Shown: positions 48,861 to 60,961, counted from the first letter of the stretch. The stretch is 64,000 bases of DNA from Datnioides undecimradiatus (GCA_008933995.1 WARS01000043.1:6511477-6575476), one strand, 5' to 3'. Program-made: numbers and translations. Notes: a model not told the origin generated them from the letters alone.

Positions 48861-51800
48861 ATTGTGAATATTGAAACATTTCCATGGCAACGCCACCAAC
48901 ATACAGGCAGGTAGCAGCGACTGGAGGGGGAGGATTCAGCTTTATGATATCTCAGATCCACAGTGTGAGGACTCGCTTTGTTCTGCTGCTGAAGCTGTTT
49001 TGATCGAGTCCAGGCGGAGAAGCTGCCGGCGCTCTGCAGCGAACTCTGAGCGAAGTTTCTGTTTCTGTCGGTCTTTAAATCTGAGTCCCAAAATAAATCT
49101 GTGTTAATCCTTCAACCTTAAAGTATTTTACCGTAAATGCATCATGGGCTGTGACGCATTTCTGTCTGCACACTGCAATAAATGGGACGTGTCTGAAATA
49201 TTCAGACTCTATACATTATGTTTTTATTTACTATACCGCACTCTGCAGCCCAGTGATCAGTAAAGTCTCCTCTTTATGCTCCTGTTGTTTAGTTTTTAAT
49301 TCGTTTCCATGTAATTTTGCAGGAAAATATAAATAATTTGCCTAAAAGAAAAACTTCTCTACAGAACAAACAATTAAACTCGTTAAACTTCAGTTAAACT
49401 CTTTCAACGATCGAGTTTGGATTTTTTTATTTTTTTGTCTTGGCGAAATTAAACGAGGCTGCAGGTAAATTTGACTTTTCGGGGAAAATCTACATTTTAT
49501 TTAATGTTTAACATTTAATAATGATTACATCAAATTAAACTAAGTTTAGACTATCAGATATAACATGCAGGTGTAACATTAAACCATAGGAAATATTATT
49601 ATAAGTGTAATCACGTGGCCTGCGTCGCGTTAAACTGCAGCGCCGCGTTCAGCAAGTGTAGGTGAAACTTCAGAGTCTGAGCAGCCACGAGTATAAATAT
49701 ATAAATAAGCCTTTATGTCCGAGTTAGTGATCCGTACCTTATCTGCACATTTGCACCGCGCAGAGCTCCCGGTGTCCCGGTGTCCCGGAGCAGAGGCCGC
49801 AGGCAGCTGCCGGAGCAGCAGCCGAGGATCAGCTTCATCCTGCGGGTGATTGCAGGTCAGACGCGGCTCTGGTCCTCGGTCTGATTTAGTTTGATTTCAT
49901 TATTAACTCGGTGCTATTTGAGCTTTATTTCGTTTCAGTTCTACTGTTGTAAATATCGGCCTGTAGCTGCGAAATATAATTTAAAAAAACCCTATTTCCG
50001 TTTTTGATGATTTTAAATTAAAAATCAAATTTTCTTCCATAAATTCAAAAGACATTTAATCGAAATTTAGCAGCAATTTTCTCTCTTATAAAACAACGTT
50101 CTGCCTTTTTTGTTTATTTGCTTTGATTTTCTACATTTTCTGTTTCCTCTCCCTGAAAATTAAGGCAGTCGATAATCAATAATTACAATAAATGAGACAT
50201 TTTGTCAGTTTCAGCTCAACAAACAAAATCGACGTTTTTCTGGTTAAAAAGGAGGAGACGCCTCTCTTCACGGTAGAGTTTCAACACATAAAACATTTTG
50301 TTGATTTTATTTAATTTTATTTATATTTTTTCCAAATCTGAACACAGGAAGTACAAAGCTTCTGTCATTTTCCCCTTTTCTCAAAGGAAACAAGTTGTAC
50401 AGTTAGTGCATTCAATCCTAAAACGATGAAAAAATAGATTTGACTAAGAAGAAGAAGAAGTGCTACATAAGGAGATGATGAGGTAAATCTGTCCAGGAGG
50501 AAGAAACAAACAGATGAACGGATGCAGTGAGAGAAACAAACAAACAAACAAACAGTCCACACATTATTATTATTATCGTCATCATATACACATCAGATGC
50601 ATAGAATACTTTCAAATCCATTTTTTACATAAATACCTACATTTTTGTTGTTGTTGTTTCCAAAAAGACAAAAAAAAAAAAAACACCAGCAGGATAAAAT
50701 GTGAAAACTGCTCTGGGATCAGCTGGTGTCCGACCCTGCAGCTCTGCCACAGTGCCGCTGAGCAGCGCCGCTGTCACCCCTCCGTGAAGAACAACCAGAA
50801 CGTTCCTGCAGGACTGTCGGTGAGTTTAAGGTTCAGGTTTCTATTGATGTCAGATATAATGAGTGTGACGCTACACACATTAATGTTTAAAGCCCATTAA
50901 AATGTGTGTGTGTGTGTATTCTGGGTGACATGTTCCTTCATTACCATGAACACACACACTGTAGACAGAAAAATATAGAATATGTGTCCCGTCCAGAAAC
51001 TCTAAATCTTATTTTTGGAGAAACTTTGGTTGTTTTTCATTCGGGGGTTTTTGCAAACGGCTCCACAGGATGCTCTGGATCGAGGTTCCTCCAACAGGAA
51101 GTGAAGATTTTCACTTTAAATTTATAAATTAAAAGTTAAACATGATCCATCTGTGACGTTCAGCACATTCCACAGGTCCTCTACTGTCTTTTCTACACTA
51201 ACGGGTTGTTTCCATGCATTTCCCTAAATTTTAGCTCAAAGCTTATTAGCGAGCTAACCAGAAACATGCTAGCTTGCTAAGAACGTCTCACCAACCTAAG
51301 AGTTTGTTAGCGACCTGTTTTAGCCTCAACAGTGACACAAAATCAGACTTAATGTGCTGCAGCGAAGATGTTACTGACTTTGGTAAAGTGAGTTAATATG
51401 CAGACGATACCTGATTGTTTGTGACTGACCGAGCTGCTTCTCTCTGATGATTCACCGGTTTCAGGATCTAACATCAACATGAACAAGATCAAAACACTGC
51501 ATCTGAACATTCCTGATTATAATATAATCAATTAAAAATAATGAATATGATAATTAATTAAAATACCTGTGAGTAACTCTGGCTGTTCACCGCTGCTATG
51601 TGTGAAACTGCAGCGCTTTGGTTCAATCAGAGTGACATCATGTCCTCCACTACAGTTGTTTCCTGTCATTCGAGCCTGAGTTTTAATTAACTTTACTTAC
51701 AGTTTCAGTTTAAATCGAGTTACAGCTCATCAGGATTTTCTGCTGCTTCCTGTTGTCCAATACCTGCATCATAACTGTTCGATTTTGAGCTGATCTCAGT

Positions 51801-52625
51801 CTGAAATGCTGCTGTTTTAAACCTGATTATTAGTTCTGAGGGACAAAATATGACAAAAGCAAACATTAGAGGGTAAATGTGAAACACTATAAACTCTTTA
51901 TGGAGCCTGGAACATGAGGAACATCACAGTCGGATCTTTTCAGGACGACTCTTCAGGTTTCATCAGTTTTTTCTGAAGAAACTTTGATCTGAGTGTTTCC
52001 TGAATGTTTCCTCCTCTGTCTCCTCTTCTTCTTCCCTGCTGGAGGAACCTTATTTTCCTGTTTTTAGACATGTTGTTCAGAGGAGCAGATTTCCTGTGAG
52101 CCGACCACCGTCTGTTGCGGACAGACGCTCACAAACCTTCGTCGGAGCAGCTTCTCACTTTAACTGTCTCTCTCTTTTTTTTTTTTCAGGACGCTGGTTT
52201 CTTTTGGCACCAAAATCCACCATCGAGTGTTCAGTCAACAGCTGTGACCACGTTTGGACTCCTGTTTGTTTATTCTGTCCGTCTCCAACAGGAAGTTACA
52301 GTTTTTTAAGCTCCACCCACTGGATCGTCAGAGTCTTTTCTTTTAATCATGTCTGTAACAGGAGAGTTTTGACCTCCTGCGGTTTGCATGAGTGCCGATG
52401 CCTTCAGGGACATCCAACAGTCCTGGGAAAGGTTCGCTGTCAACAATCAGTGTGTGTGTGTGCGTGTGTGTATGTGTGATCTATAAATCTGAACACGTGT
52501 TTTCTGCAGGTTCACTGAGACATTTCAACACATTCGATTACGACGACAAAATAGGAAATAGATCTGAGCTGTGGTCAAACTGGACCTGAAGGTTTCAGAG
52601 CGAGCAGCAGAATTTTAAATAAAAC

Positions 52626-52631
52626 TTTATT
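52626..52631 (-). terminator. candidate polyadenylation signal of emx
   Basis: Minus-strand AATAAA (plus-strand TTTATT) lying 420 bases past the emx stop codon, in the order expected for a short 3' UTR. The assignment is positional only; other signals further downstream are possible. Confidence 0.4.
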
Positions 52632-52839
52632 TGTAGTCTGAACAGGAAACACTGACTGACTCTTGATCAGTTTTTTGGGTCAGTAATAAACCATAAACCC
52701 GCTGATCAGTCATTAGAGAAAACTGTCTCAGTACAGGCCTCGCTTTAGTTTTTCCCTTCGTCTATGGCTCAGATGACTGTTTCCTCACGGCGTCTCTTCA
52801 GTCCGCTGACTGAAAAAGACCTAAAATCATCATCAAGCC

Positions 52840-52960
52840 TTAAACTCTTGTGATTTGGGGACAAATTAAAAGGCGACACATCTCATTAAGAAGCATGGTT
52901 TGTTGTTAGGAGGCCTAAATGAATCTGAAACCGTCGAGATCGATCACAGCTCATCTTTCT
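52840..52960. promoter_or_regulatory. possible conserved element in the emx 3' region
   Basis: ATTAAAAGGCGACACATCTC, CATTAAGAAGCATGGTTTGT and GGAGGCCTAAATGAATCTGA lie within 210 bases past the emx stop codon, so this may be conserved 3' UTR rather than an enhancer. Confidence 0.3.
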
Positions 52961-52998
52961 CCTCCTGTCGCAGATGTCTGACTCTAGCCAATATGACC

Positions 52999-53044
52999 AT
53001 GTGTGTGTCTGTGTGTCTGTGTGTGTCTGTGTGCGCGCGCGCGC
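52999..53044. repeat. compound (TG)n/(CG)n alternating purine-pyrimidine tract
   Basis: An interrupted TGTGTGTCTG array runs into an uninterrupted 12-base GCGCGCGCGCGC at 53,033-53,044. Only six bases separate it from the emx stop codon, so it forms the start of the emx 3' UTR. Alternating CG flanked by alternating TG is the classic Z-DNA-prone sequence. Confidence 0.85.
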
Positions 53045-53050
53045 TGCAGT

Positions 53051-53218
53051 CTAGTCGTCACTGATGACATCCACGTCGTCTCCTCCCGGCTGCTGCGTGG
53101 CTGCTCTCCAGCGGTTCACGTGCTGACTGCCCTTCCTCTTCTGCTGAGCTTCAGGAGACTCTTCCTCCAACTTCTGACGCTTGTGCTTCGTCCGGCGGTT
53201 CTGAAACCAAACCTTCAC
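53051..53218 (-). CDS. emx1: EMX-class homeobox gene, last coding exon (end of homeodomain and C-terminal tail)
   Basis: This exon encodes homeodomain residues 45-60 and the C-terminal tail of an EMX (empty spiracles) transcription factor, a nuclear DNA-binding protein that patterns forebrain and other tissues. Read on the minus strand it starts directly after a CAG acceptor with [16 protein letters not shown], which holds the invariant W48, F49, N51 and R53 of the recognition helix. The tail carries the EMX hallmark [10 protein letters not shown] and ends DVISDD before TAG; 55 residues in all. It joins the 56.3-kb exon in phase 0. His at homeodomain position 56 replaces the Tyr of EMX1 or Phe of EMX2, as recalled from those families. 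Assignment to emx1 rather than emx3 is an inference from exon 2 (LLLHGPF before the homeodomain) and the divergent tail; EMX class itself is near certain. Confidence 0.93.
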   Translation of the reverse strand: MKVWFQNRRTKHKRQKLEEESPEAQQKRKGSQHVNRWRAATQQPGGDDVDVISDD

Positions 53219-55577
53219 CTGCACAGAGAGACAGACAGGTGAGGGGAAATACAGGTGAGCTTTAAACAGGTGATGAAGATCAAATCAAATACAGGAGGGA
53301 GTGGAGGCATCTGCTTTAACACAGGACAGATACATTCAGCAAAGACTCCTCCTCTGCACACTCACTGCACATAAAAAGCTAATTACCATTGATAAATTAA
53401 TCAAATACATCAATTTTTTGCTTCTTGCAGGTTCAAATTGTTGTTCCAAGTGTATGAAAACATTATTGACATGATCCTACAGAGAAAAACCTTTATTTCA
53501 AAGAGGAAAATCCTTTTTATTGAACCAGAAACAACTGTTTCATCACTCTGTTCAAACCCACCAGACTCCAGTCAAAATAACAGTAATTTAGTGACATGTA
53601 GAGCCTGAACACTTTCATGTCTAACTCAGTTAATAAGGGGTTAATTCTGTCTAAACTAGAGTTGGTGGTTGTTGGAACAGTTGAAGGAGTAAAAAAACAG
53701 ATTTAATCAGTTTTATTTTGTTTCTGTTGAGTGTGAATTAATTTGTTGTGTGATGATAAAATCGCTATTATTTTGACTGGAGTTTGGTGAGACTGGGCAC
53801 AGCTCTGTTCAGGCTGTTTCTGGATAAACAAGGATGTTGCTCTTTAAAATAAGGTTTTTCTCTGAAGGGTCAGGTCTGTAATGTTGTCAGTTACTTAAAA
53901 TAGCAATCTGAGTCTGTCAGAGACACAAACACTGTTAACGGACGAGCTTTAACACATTTGTTGCTCAAAATCATCACGTTACAGCCTGTTTCATGGCGGC
54001 CGACTGCTCCACCACAGCTCAGAGATGGATATTAACAATTTAATTCTCATGTTTTAGTATTAATGAACTCTGTAACATGAAGGCAGCTGAGTGTGCTGTG
54101 GTTTTTACGCAGGAGTTTTACTTTAGTTTTACTATTTTGCAGCATTTTTTGCAGATAATTGCATCCATCAGCGTCTGTTTCTGCTGATATTCCTTCATAA
54201 CAACAATAATAATGTTTAATAGTGTCTTTAAAGACAGGACTCATCATTCAGGATGTCTTTGGAGATGCAGGCGGCCTCCAGCATCAACCAGTCGTTTCTC
54301 TGACTCTGACAGTAATCATAATAAATGTGTTGGAGCCTCACGGTGATTTAATGTCTCCATGCTGGTAAAACATGAATCTGACACGCGGGACTGTTCCAAC
54401 ACGTCCGGCTGAGGCTCGTCTGAGTCGCAGCTCGTGTTGCACAATCTGTCAGAGCTGATCCTGAATCTGCTTGACGGCCTCAGGTGACACTTTAATACCA
54501 GATCCTGCTGAGCGTGACGAGATGCTGTGTAATTACAGTGCTGATGTCACTCAGATCTGTCCGTGTCATCTCGTCAGTGCAGACGAGCTGGACAGTTCAA
54601 ACACATGAAGAAATGTGTGACATCACTTCCTGTTCACTTCCTATCCAGAGATGACACTCTGATACAATTTTACACAACCCAAGAGGTGAAAACTAACGGA
54701 AAGTCACATGACATTTGCAGCAGGAAGTTCTGTTTTACTTGAGTAAAAGTAGCAACAAGTTAGTGTAAAAGTACTCAATTACAAAGTAAAAGTCCAGTAT
54801 TTAAACCCTTAATTCACTAAAAGTGTTAAAGTAAAAAACATTTAGTTCTATGTGTCATAATTTCTACAAATGGCCTCAGTCAGAGGGTAAAACCTGTGAA
54901 TCAGTCATAATTATAATAACTGACATTCACCTGTCGTCAACATGAGATGTAACGTCAGCATGAGATGTAACGTTAACATGATGTAATCTGATGTTTTATT
55001 AGTTTTTATGTTTAATGTTTAACCGTGTTTGTTCTGTTAAATGACTGAAACATGTTAAACTGAACAGAGAGCAGCTTTAAAACCAATCACAGCCTTTACT
55101 GTGCAGGTGAAATGTGTGTTCTGATCTGAGAACCACTCGCTGCTGTTTGCGACTCTTCAGTAAAACATTATTAATGTGAGTGTTTGAATGAGGCTCGTCG
55201 TGTTTGCGTGTCTGGCGCTCGGAGCGGCGCAGGAACGCGCCGCGCTCGCTCATTATCGTCTATAAAAGTGCAAAGATTGCAAAACGTGTGATTTATGTGT
55301 GATTAATAACCGCTGCCGGCTGCTGACGGACCGCTCTGCTCTTCCTGTCCTCTGTTGGGAAGTGAGCTCATAAATAGATGGAGGATGATTCACATCAGCT
55401 CGCTGGCGTCAGGGCTCGTATCACCGTGGCGACCTGATGACAAACACTGTCAATCACTCCTGAGAAAAGGTGGCGGGAAGGGAGCGTCCCGGATCTGACG
55501 AGGCGTCGACTCACCCCCCCCCCGCGATGACATCACTGCTGACTGTCAGCGGGACACATGAGGAACATTTCGCTTTG

Positions 55578-55631
55578 CATTCATTCATTCATTTATCTCA
55601 TTATTATTCTTATTGTTGTTGTTGTTGTTGT

Positions 55632-55679
<48 letters not shown>

Positions 55680-56245
55680 TTCCATGTTCACATGCTCATC
55701 AGACTATAAAGTATTCATTCATTCATCCATTCATGGTCTCGTCAAGATTCAATTTCTTGGTTGCTGGTTTTTATTTTCATTCATTCATCTGTCATTTCTA
55801 ATTATTATTATTCATTATTGCTGATCTGTTCACTCATTCATCAACGTGTAACGTGTTCACTCATTCATTCATTTCTCCTGAAGATGTTGTTTGTTTTGTC
55901 TCCGGATGGTGTGATATTTCATTTTTGTTTAGATTAAATAAGATTTTCACAGTTTGTTCATCACTTTGTTTAACTGCTTTCATCATGTCATTGACGCATT
56001 CATTCATTCATTTTTTAGACTTTTGCCAGTTTTAATTCATCCGTCCTCCATCACTCGTTCACGTTATGTTTTCTCTTTTTCCTACAGTTTTACTTCATGT
56101 GTTCATGTGTTATTCATCTGTTCATCTGTTTAATGTTTAATGTTCATCTGTTTATTCATTCATTTATTCTGAACACAGTCTCAGGTTTAGTGCAGTCTGG
56201 TTTTAGTTTTACTGTTCGTATTTATTTATTCATTCATTCATATTC
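55578..56245. repeat. degenerate (ATTC)n field
   Basis: Scattered CATTCATTCATT runs over about 670 bases with diverged TTCATCTG and TCATTCATC words, interrupted by the compound GTT/AAT microsatellite. Probably an old expanded tetranucleotide repeat in emx intron 2. Confidence 0.8.
55614..55679. repeat. compound (GTT)n(AAT)n microsatellite
   Basis: About seven GTT units followed by about 15 AAT units. Confidence 0.95.
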
Positions 56246-56262
56246 TTATACTCATAACGTAT

Positions 56263-56339
56263 CCCATCATGCCCTGCCCCTGTCCCATCATGCCCTGCCC
56301 CTGTCCCATCATGCCCTGCCCCTGTCCCATCATGCCTAC
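56263..56339. repeat. 21-bp minisatellite abutting the emx exon 2 donor
   Basis: About 3.6 copies of a 21-base unit (plus strand CCCATCATGCCCTGCCCCTG plus T) end exactly at the donor GTAGGC of the homeodomain exon. The period is a multiple of three and the frame stays open from the exon, giving repeated MMGQGQG before a stop about 35 residues into the intron. G-rich on the emx sense strand. Confidence 0.85.
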
Positions 56340-56524
56340 CTGTGTCTCGGTCAGACACAACCCGCTGGCGAGCTGCTTCCTCTCGGCTCCGACCACATAG
56401 TGGTTCTTCTCGAAGGCTCGCTCCAGGCGCAGCAGCTGAGACGGTGAGAACGCCGTCCGGATCCGTTTGGGTTTCCTGGAGAACGGGCCGTGGAGCAGCA
56501 GGTTCTCCGGGCTGCTGTCCTCAC
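56340..56524 (-). CDS. emx1: EMX-class homeobox gene, internal exon with most of the homeodomain
   Basis: Exon of 185 bases on the minus strand between acceptor TTGTGTTCAG and donor CAG/GTAGGC. It carries 61 full codons after two bases that complete a split codon. The peptide runs from [18 protein letters not shown] into the homeodomain (starting [20 protein letters not shown]) and stops at Q44 (LTETQ), the usual EMX intron position. LLLHGPF just before the homeodomain resembles EMX1/EMX3 more than EMX2. Unusual residues are Ser in GPFSRKP (usually Ala) and [11 protein letters not shown] where EMX proteins usually have LASSLSL or similar. Exon 1, expected to encode the N-terminal repressor region, was not found up to position 64,000, so the gene is partial here. 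The donor is built into a 21-bp minisatellite. Confidence 0.95.
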
Positions 56525-57629
56525 CTGAACACAACACGGAGAACACAGATCAACAAACCGATCAACGAGCTGCCGCTGGGAAACCCTCTGATATTATCAC
56601 ATCTTATTATTCATTATGAGATTATTGATGATCCAAGTCCACGTGTGATCAGCTGTCGTTCTCAAAGGAGAACATCAGAACCAAACCATTAAATTTGAGA
56701 TAATTAATGTTGAATTACAGCTGAAACTGTGCAGAGAAGAAGAGAAACTGTGAAGCTGCTCAGACGCTGCTGACGTCAGAGTTCGAACCACAGACAGAGA
56801 TTTGAATGAAGACAAAAGAAGACACAGGTGTGTGTGTGCGTGTGTTTGCTTGGGGATCCTCTGGTTAATCTAATCACACACCTTGTGTGTTTGCAGCAGC
56901 AGGTATTTGCGTGTGGATCTGCAGTCAAACCACAGAGTCTGACTCAGCGTTTCACCGCCGCAGCATCACCACAACATAATGATAAGTTTAAATAAATAAA
57001 CACAGTTATGGTTTAAAAATCAATCAATCAATCAATCAATAAGAACCCACTCATTCATTCATTTTTCACAGCTTCGTGACTGTAAGCATCTGGTCAAAGG
57101 TTCATCAGTGTCTATAAATCAACACGTTGAACTCTCAAACTAGTTACTGATTACTTCGTCATTAGTAAAGTAATGCATCACACTGAGTTAGTTACTAAGT
57201 AATCCGTACTTTCTGTAGTACCCAACTAAAACAACAGGATGAGTGTAACACTGATACACCTGTAAACCAACAGAGCGCTAGCTACACAGCTAACTTAGCT
57301 AACTCAGCTAAATGAGCTAACAGGAGCCAACAGCAGCTAAATAAGCTCGCTCAAACTCAGTTAACTTAGCTAAAAGAGTGTCCATTAACCAGTCAACAAC
57401 CGGAACAAACTGGGATGAAACTGGGATGAAACAATGAGATTTAACACCAAACTGGAGCAAAGAGCAGTGATATGATGTTAATTTAGTCTTTCAGTACAAA
57501 CAGAAATTGAAGATGAGAAGTGATCAAATCAATATTCCAGAATTGTTAATTAATCTACCAGCTAAAATGCCTCCAATTAACCTGGCTCCTGCTGAGTCAG
57601 CAGTGTATCTGCTGTATGAGTCAGAGACA

Positions 57630-57890
57630 GTGTGTGGTGATGTGTTGCTGTGACTCCAGAGTCTCTGCAGAGCATTGAGGCTGAGTCTCTGCTTTAGTAC
57701 AGTGATGTGTTGCTGTGACTCCAGAGTCTCTGCAGAGCATTGAAGCTGAGTCTCTGCTTTAATACAGTGATGTGTTGCTGGCTCAGAATCTCTACTGGAA
57801 ACGTGAAGCTAGTCTCTTTAATACAGTGATGTGTTTCAGAAAGCAGCTTCTGACCTTTGCAGAGTCACATCGCTGCTGAGTCGCTGCACC
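57630..57890 (-). repeat. local repeat family, copy 2, inverted (leader plus about three units)
   Basis: The reverse complement starts with the same CAGCGACTCAGCAGCGATGT leader, then one diverged unit (with CACGTTTCCAGTAGAGATTC) and two units nearly identical to those at 39.1 kb. Located in emx intron 1. Confidence 0.9.
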
Positions 57891-58599
57891 ACTTTGGATC
57901 ATTAATTAATCCACTGAGTCACTTTACGATCAGGATTTTGTGAGTGCAGCTTCTATAATTTTATTTTTCATTTTGTATGTTAATAAAATCAACTTGGAAC
58001 TCGTTGGTCGAACAGAACAAGAAACTTTTTTGAGACAATTAGACTGAAATCTGCACGTTGTTGGAAACCAAACTGACCCAGCTTATAATCAGATTTGGTT
58101 CACTGCATCTCGTCGCTTCGTTCGATTGGTTGCTGCAGTTTGTGATTTCAGTTTTTTATGCACAACATATCGTTGCTCAACGATCAACAGCTCAAATGGA
58201 CAAATTCTTTGTTCTCAACCGCACAAAAATGTTGACTTTGTTCACTCGGACACACTTGTTGTTGTGGCTCCACTAATTTTATTTCAGTGGTTAAATTATT
58301 TGATTTTTTTCTGAGAAGGTTAAAAACCAGCAGCGCCTCATTTGTTTGTCAGACGTGGCGCCGTGCGGTCGAGTCGAGTCGGTGAAAGTCGACGTTTCTT
58401 TGTTTCCTCGCAACACGCAACAATCTGCTTTATTTTCTGACCGTTTATTGAAATTTTCTTAAATCTATTTTACATAAAAACAAATTCATGCCGACTTCAC
58501 CATACTTCGCTGCAGCTCGTACAGAAAGGAGCAGCCGAACTCTTTGCGTGCGACTGTTGGCGGCTTGGAGGAGGCAGGAGGAAGTTTTAATGATGGGCG

Positions 58600-58760
58600 T
58601 GCAGGCACAGGCACTCACCCTTTATCAATAATAGCATCTATAAGAAGTTATATTCATATGCAAACTGGGGCCGGGCGTGACTGATGGAGTTACCAGGCGT
58701 CTCTCAGAGAGCTCGACTTTGCAAATATAGCCGGTTAATTTCTGTTAGATGTCAAAATAG
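58600..58760. promoter_or_regulatory. possible emx intron 1 enhancer
   Basis: Repeat-free block with CCTTTATCAATAATAGCATC, GTTATATTCATATGCAAACT and GCAAATATAGCCGGTTAATT. It contains ATGCAAA (octamer-like) and TAAT cores. Position within the presumed intron 1 makes emx the natural target; unproven. Confidence 0.38.
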
Positions 58761-60888
58761 CAGATGCTGCTGTAACGTGACAACAGCTGCGAGTCTGCAG
58801 GAGGATGAGTCAAGACACTCGACTGAAGATCAGACAAGCGGTCTGAGCTGAAGCGAAAAAGGGCCGGCGATGGCGAGAGCAACCCTCCTGTACAGCAACC
58901 CTTAACAACAGGAAGCTCCGCGCCTCGCTCTTCTTCTTCTCCGTTTGGTTCTGAATCGTCAATTAAAAACCAATCGACCACAAACTCACACGTTCTGCAG
59001 AAAGCAAAGGTGACCCCGGCAGCGCATTACAGTTCAGACCTGCAGTTTACCCATGATGCAACAGTGCAGTTGTGAAACGTATCAGACCTGCTGGGTGGCG
59101 AGTCGGTGCATGTGCACACATGCATTCTGCTGTTTACGTGATTAACCTCAAGTATCTGGTTGTTTCATCAGTTCAGTTTGTTTACATGTTTCTTCTTCCA
59201 TTTGTTTGTGCATCAATCCGACCAATGAGATCTTAGATCTGCAGGTGAAGTTGCTCCAGTGCTTCGACAAAAGTAACTCAGCAGCTGATTAGCTGCTTGT
59301 TTCTGCCTTTATCCTGAAACAAAAGTCAAATATCTGGTGATTCTGATTTCGGCTCTTCTGATTGGTTGAAGCTGACTTCTATACCGGCGTCCAGTCATCA
59401 GTTACCTCACTCACGCTGACTGAAGCCCAGAAACTGCTTCCTAAGATAGAAATGAGCAGTTTGCTTTGAGCTGCAGCTGTTTAATGGCTGACGACCTTTG
59501 GTTTGAAGGTTTTTACTCTTTAGCGACAAACAGGATGCAGGAAGCGTCGGCGCTGCAACCTATGACCATGAAGTTCCCACAGACCAACAGACGGTTTAAA
59601 CACGTTTGAAACCAACTTGAGACAGAACACAGCTGCAGACAGAAAGCGACTGTGACTCTGGATATTTCAAACAGGAAACAGTTAAACTCCTGATTTCCTC
59701 CTTAAATTAATTCCACCTTTTATTTCTTTTCCTGGTTCCTCTTCTTCTATCTTTTCATTTCAAACTCTACATACAACATGGCATTAAACTGAAATATTCA
59801 ACAAATCTGAGGTTTCACAAACATCATGAGAGTCTGAAGGTACAACAACATCATGATTCATCAGAATCTGGCGTGCGTATAATGACTTAGCAAACATCCT
59901 GGCTTAAACTAAAGACTAAACCAACTGCAGACTACTTGGAGTCACTAACAAGCTTCACTCCTCCTCGGTACTCTCGTTTGTATCTCATCACACCTTCATC
60001 TTCAGCAGGACATCAACAAACTAAACTGAACCAACTCTGTTTTTAAAAATCTGAATTTAGCTGCAAAGTTCTGCAAAAATGAAACGACAACAGAGACGAG
60101 AGCGAACCTCCTGTCACTGACAAACAGCTGCAGCTGCTGTGATGACAGGTGACAGGAAGAGGAAAGAAGAGAAGAAGAAGAGAGGAGGGAGGAGGAGGAG
60201 GAGGAATGTAAACAGGAGGTGATGAACTACGACATGTCCATCAAACAAGACTGTTTCGGCTGAGTTCTTCTACTGTCTTACAGAAACACATCAGAAACAG
60301 TAGGTACATCACTTCCTGTTCAACAGGAAGCGAGGAACTGCAGTAAGAGAGAGAGGATCCAACATGGAGCATGGATGGAGTGCAGAAGATGTCTTGTACA
60401 AGATGAGGAGGAAGAGGAAGAAGAAGGAGGAGATGAAGCCGAAAAGCAAAGGTTCAAGGTTTCTTGTTCAGTTTATTTGTTTTTCGCTCTAGTGACACCA
60501 AAATATGAAGAAGAAGAAGAAGACTTTATGGAGGAAGAGGAGGAAGAAGGGATGAAGGGAGGAATGTCTGAACAAACATTTAATCAGGATCATTTGCTCT
60601 GAACTGTAGATCAATAATGATTTAAGGAGCATTGATACGTGATTGATATTTGATTTGGTTTCTGTCATCACTGATTAACTTTCTATTGATTTGTTGAACA
60701 AGTTTGTTTCGCCTTTGTCAACTGGAACTTGTTAAACTAAGATTTTACAAAAAGTTGAGAAGAAAAAGATGCTTAAACTGTCAGAGAAGAAGAAGAAAGA
60801 AGAAAGAAGAAAGAAGAGGCTGCTGGGGCAGATGGCATCAGGTTCCCTAGCTTTTCTAAACAAGTTCAGACCTGCCACAGGAGTTCTG

Positions 60889-60890
<2 letters not shown>

Positions 60891-60944
<54 letters not shown>

Positions 60945-60961
60945 CGTGTGTGTGTGTGTGT
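60891..60961. repeat. (TG)n microsatellite with GCGCGCACG centre
   Basis: TG array of about 70 bases with an alternating GCGCGCAC interruption. Confidence 0.93.

Larger units (their letters stand above)
36735..53050. other. intergenic region between two convergent genes
   Basis: About 16 kb between the stop codon of the plus-strand gene and that of emx. It contains no supported coding region. Tandem arrays at 41.3 and 47.8 kb, hairpins at 41.65 and 42.28 kb, the 39.1-kb local repeat, many CA/TG microsatellites, and several AT-core-rich, repeat-free stretches that resemble developmental enhancers fill it. AT-rich DNA at 49.1-51.9 kb shows nothing further. Confidence 0.6.
53219..56339 (-). other. 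emx intron between homeodomain exon and last exon
   Basis: Phase-0 intron of about 3.1 kb with GT (56,338-56,339) and AG (53,219-53,220) ends on the minus strand. The exon-distal part is AT-rich with no reading frame of note. Towards the donor it becomes an almost continuous field of degenerate ATTC/TCAT repeats (55.58-56.24 kb) and a compound GTT/AAT microsatellite, then the 21-bp minisatellite that touches the donor. No embedded gene was seen. Confidence 0.85.

Noticed and set aside
58745..58981. Minus-strand frame of 78 residues considered as emx exon 1
   Set aside because: It has none of the EMX N-terminal motifs and overlaps an enhancer-like block.
60375..60602. Glu-rich acidic frame
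   Set aside because: Derives from GA-rich low-complexity DNA; no splice sites or conserved motif.
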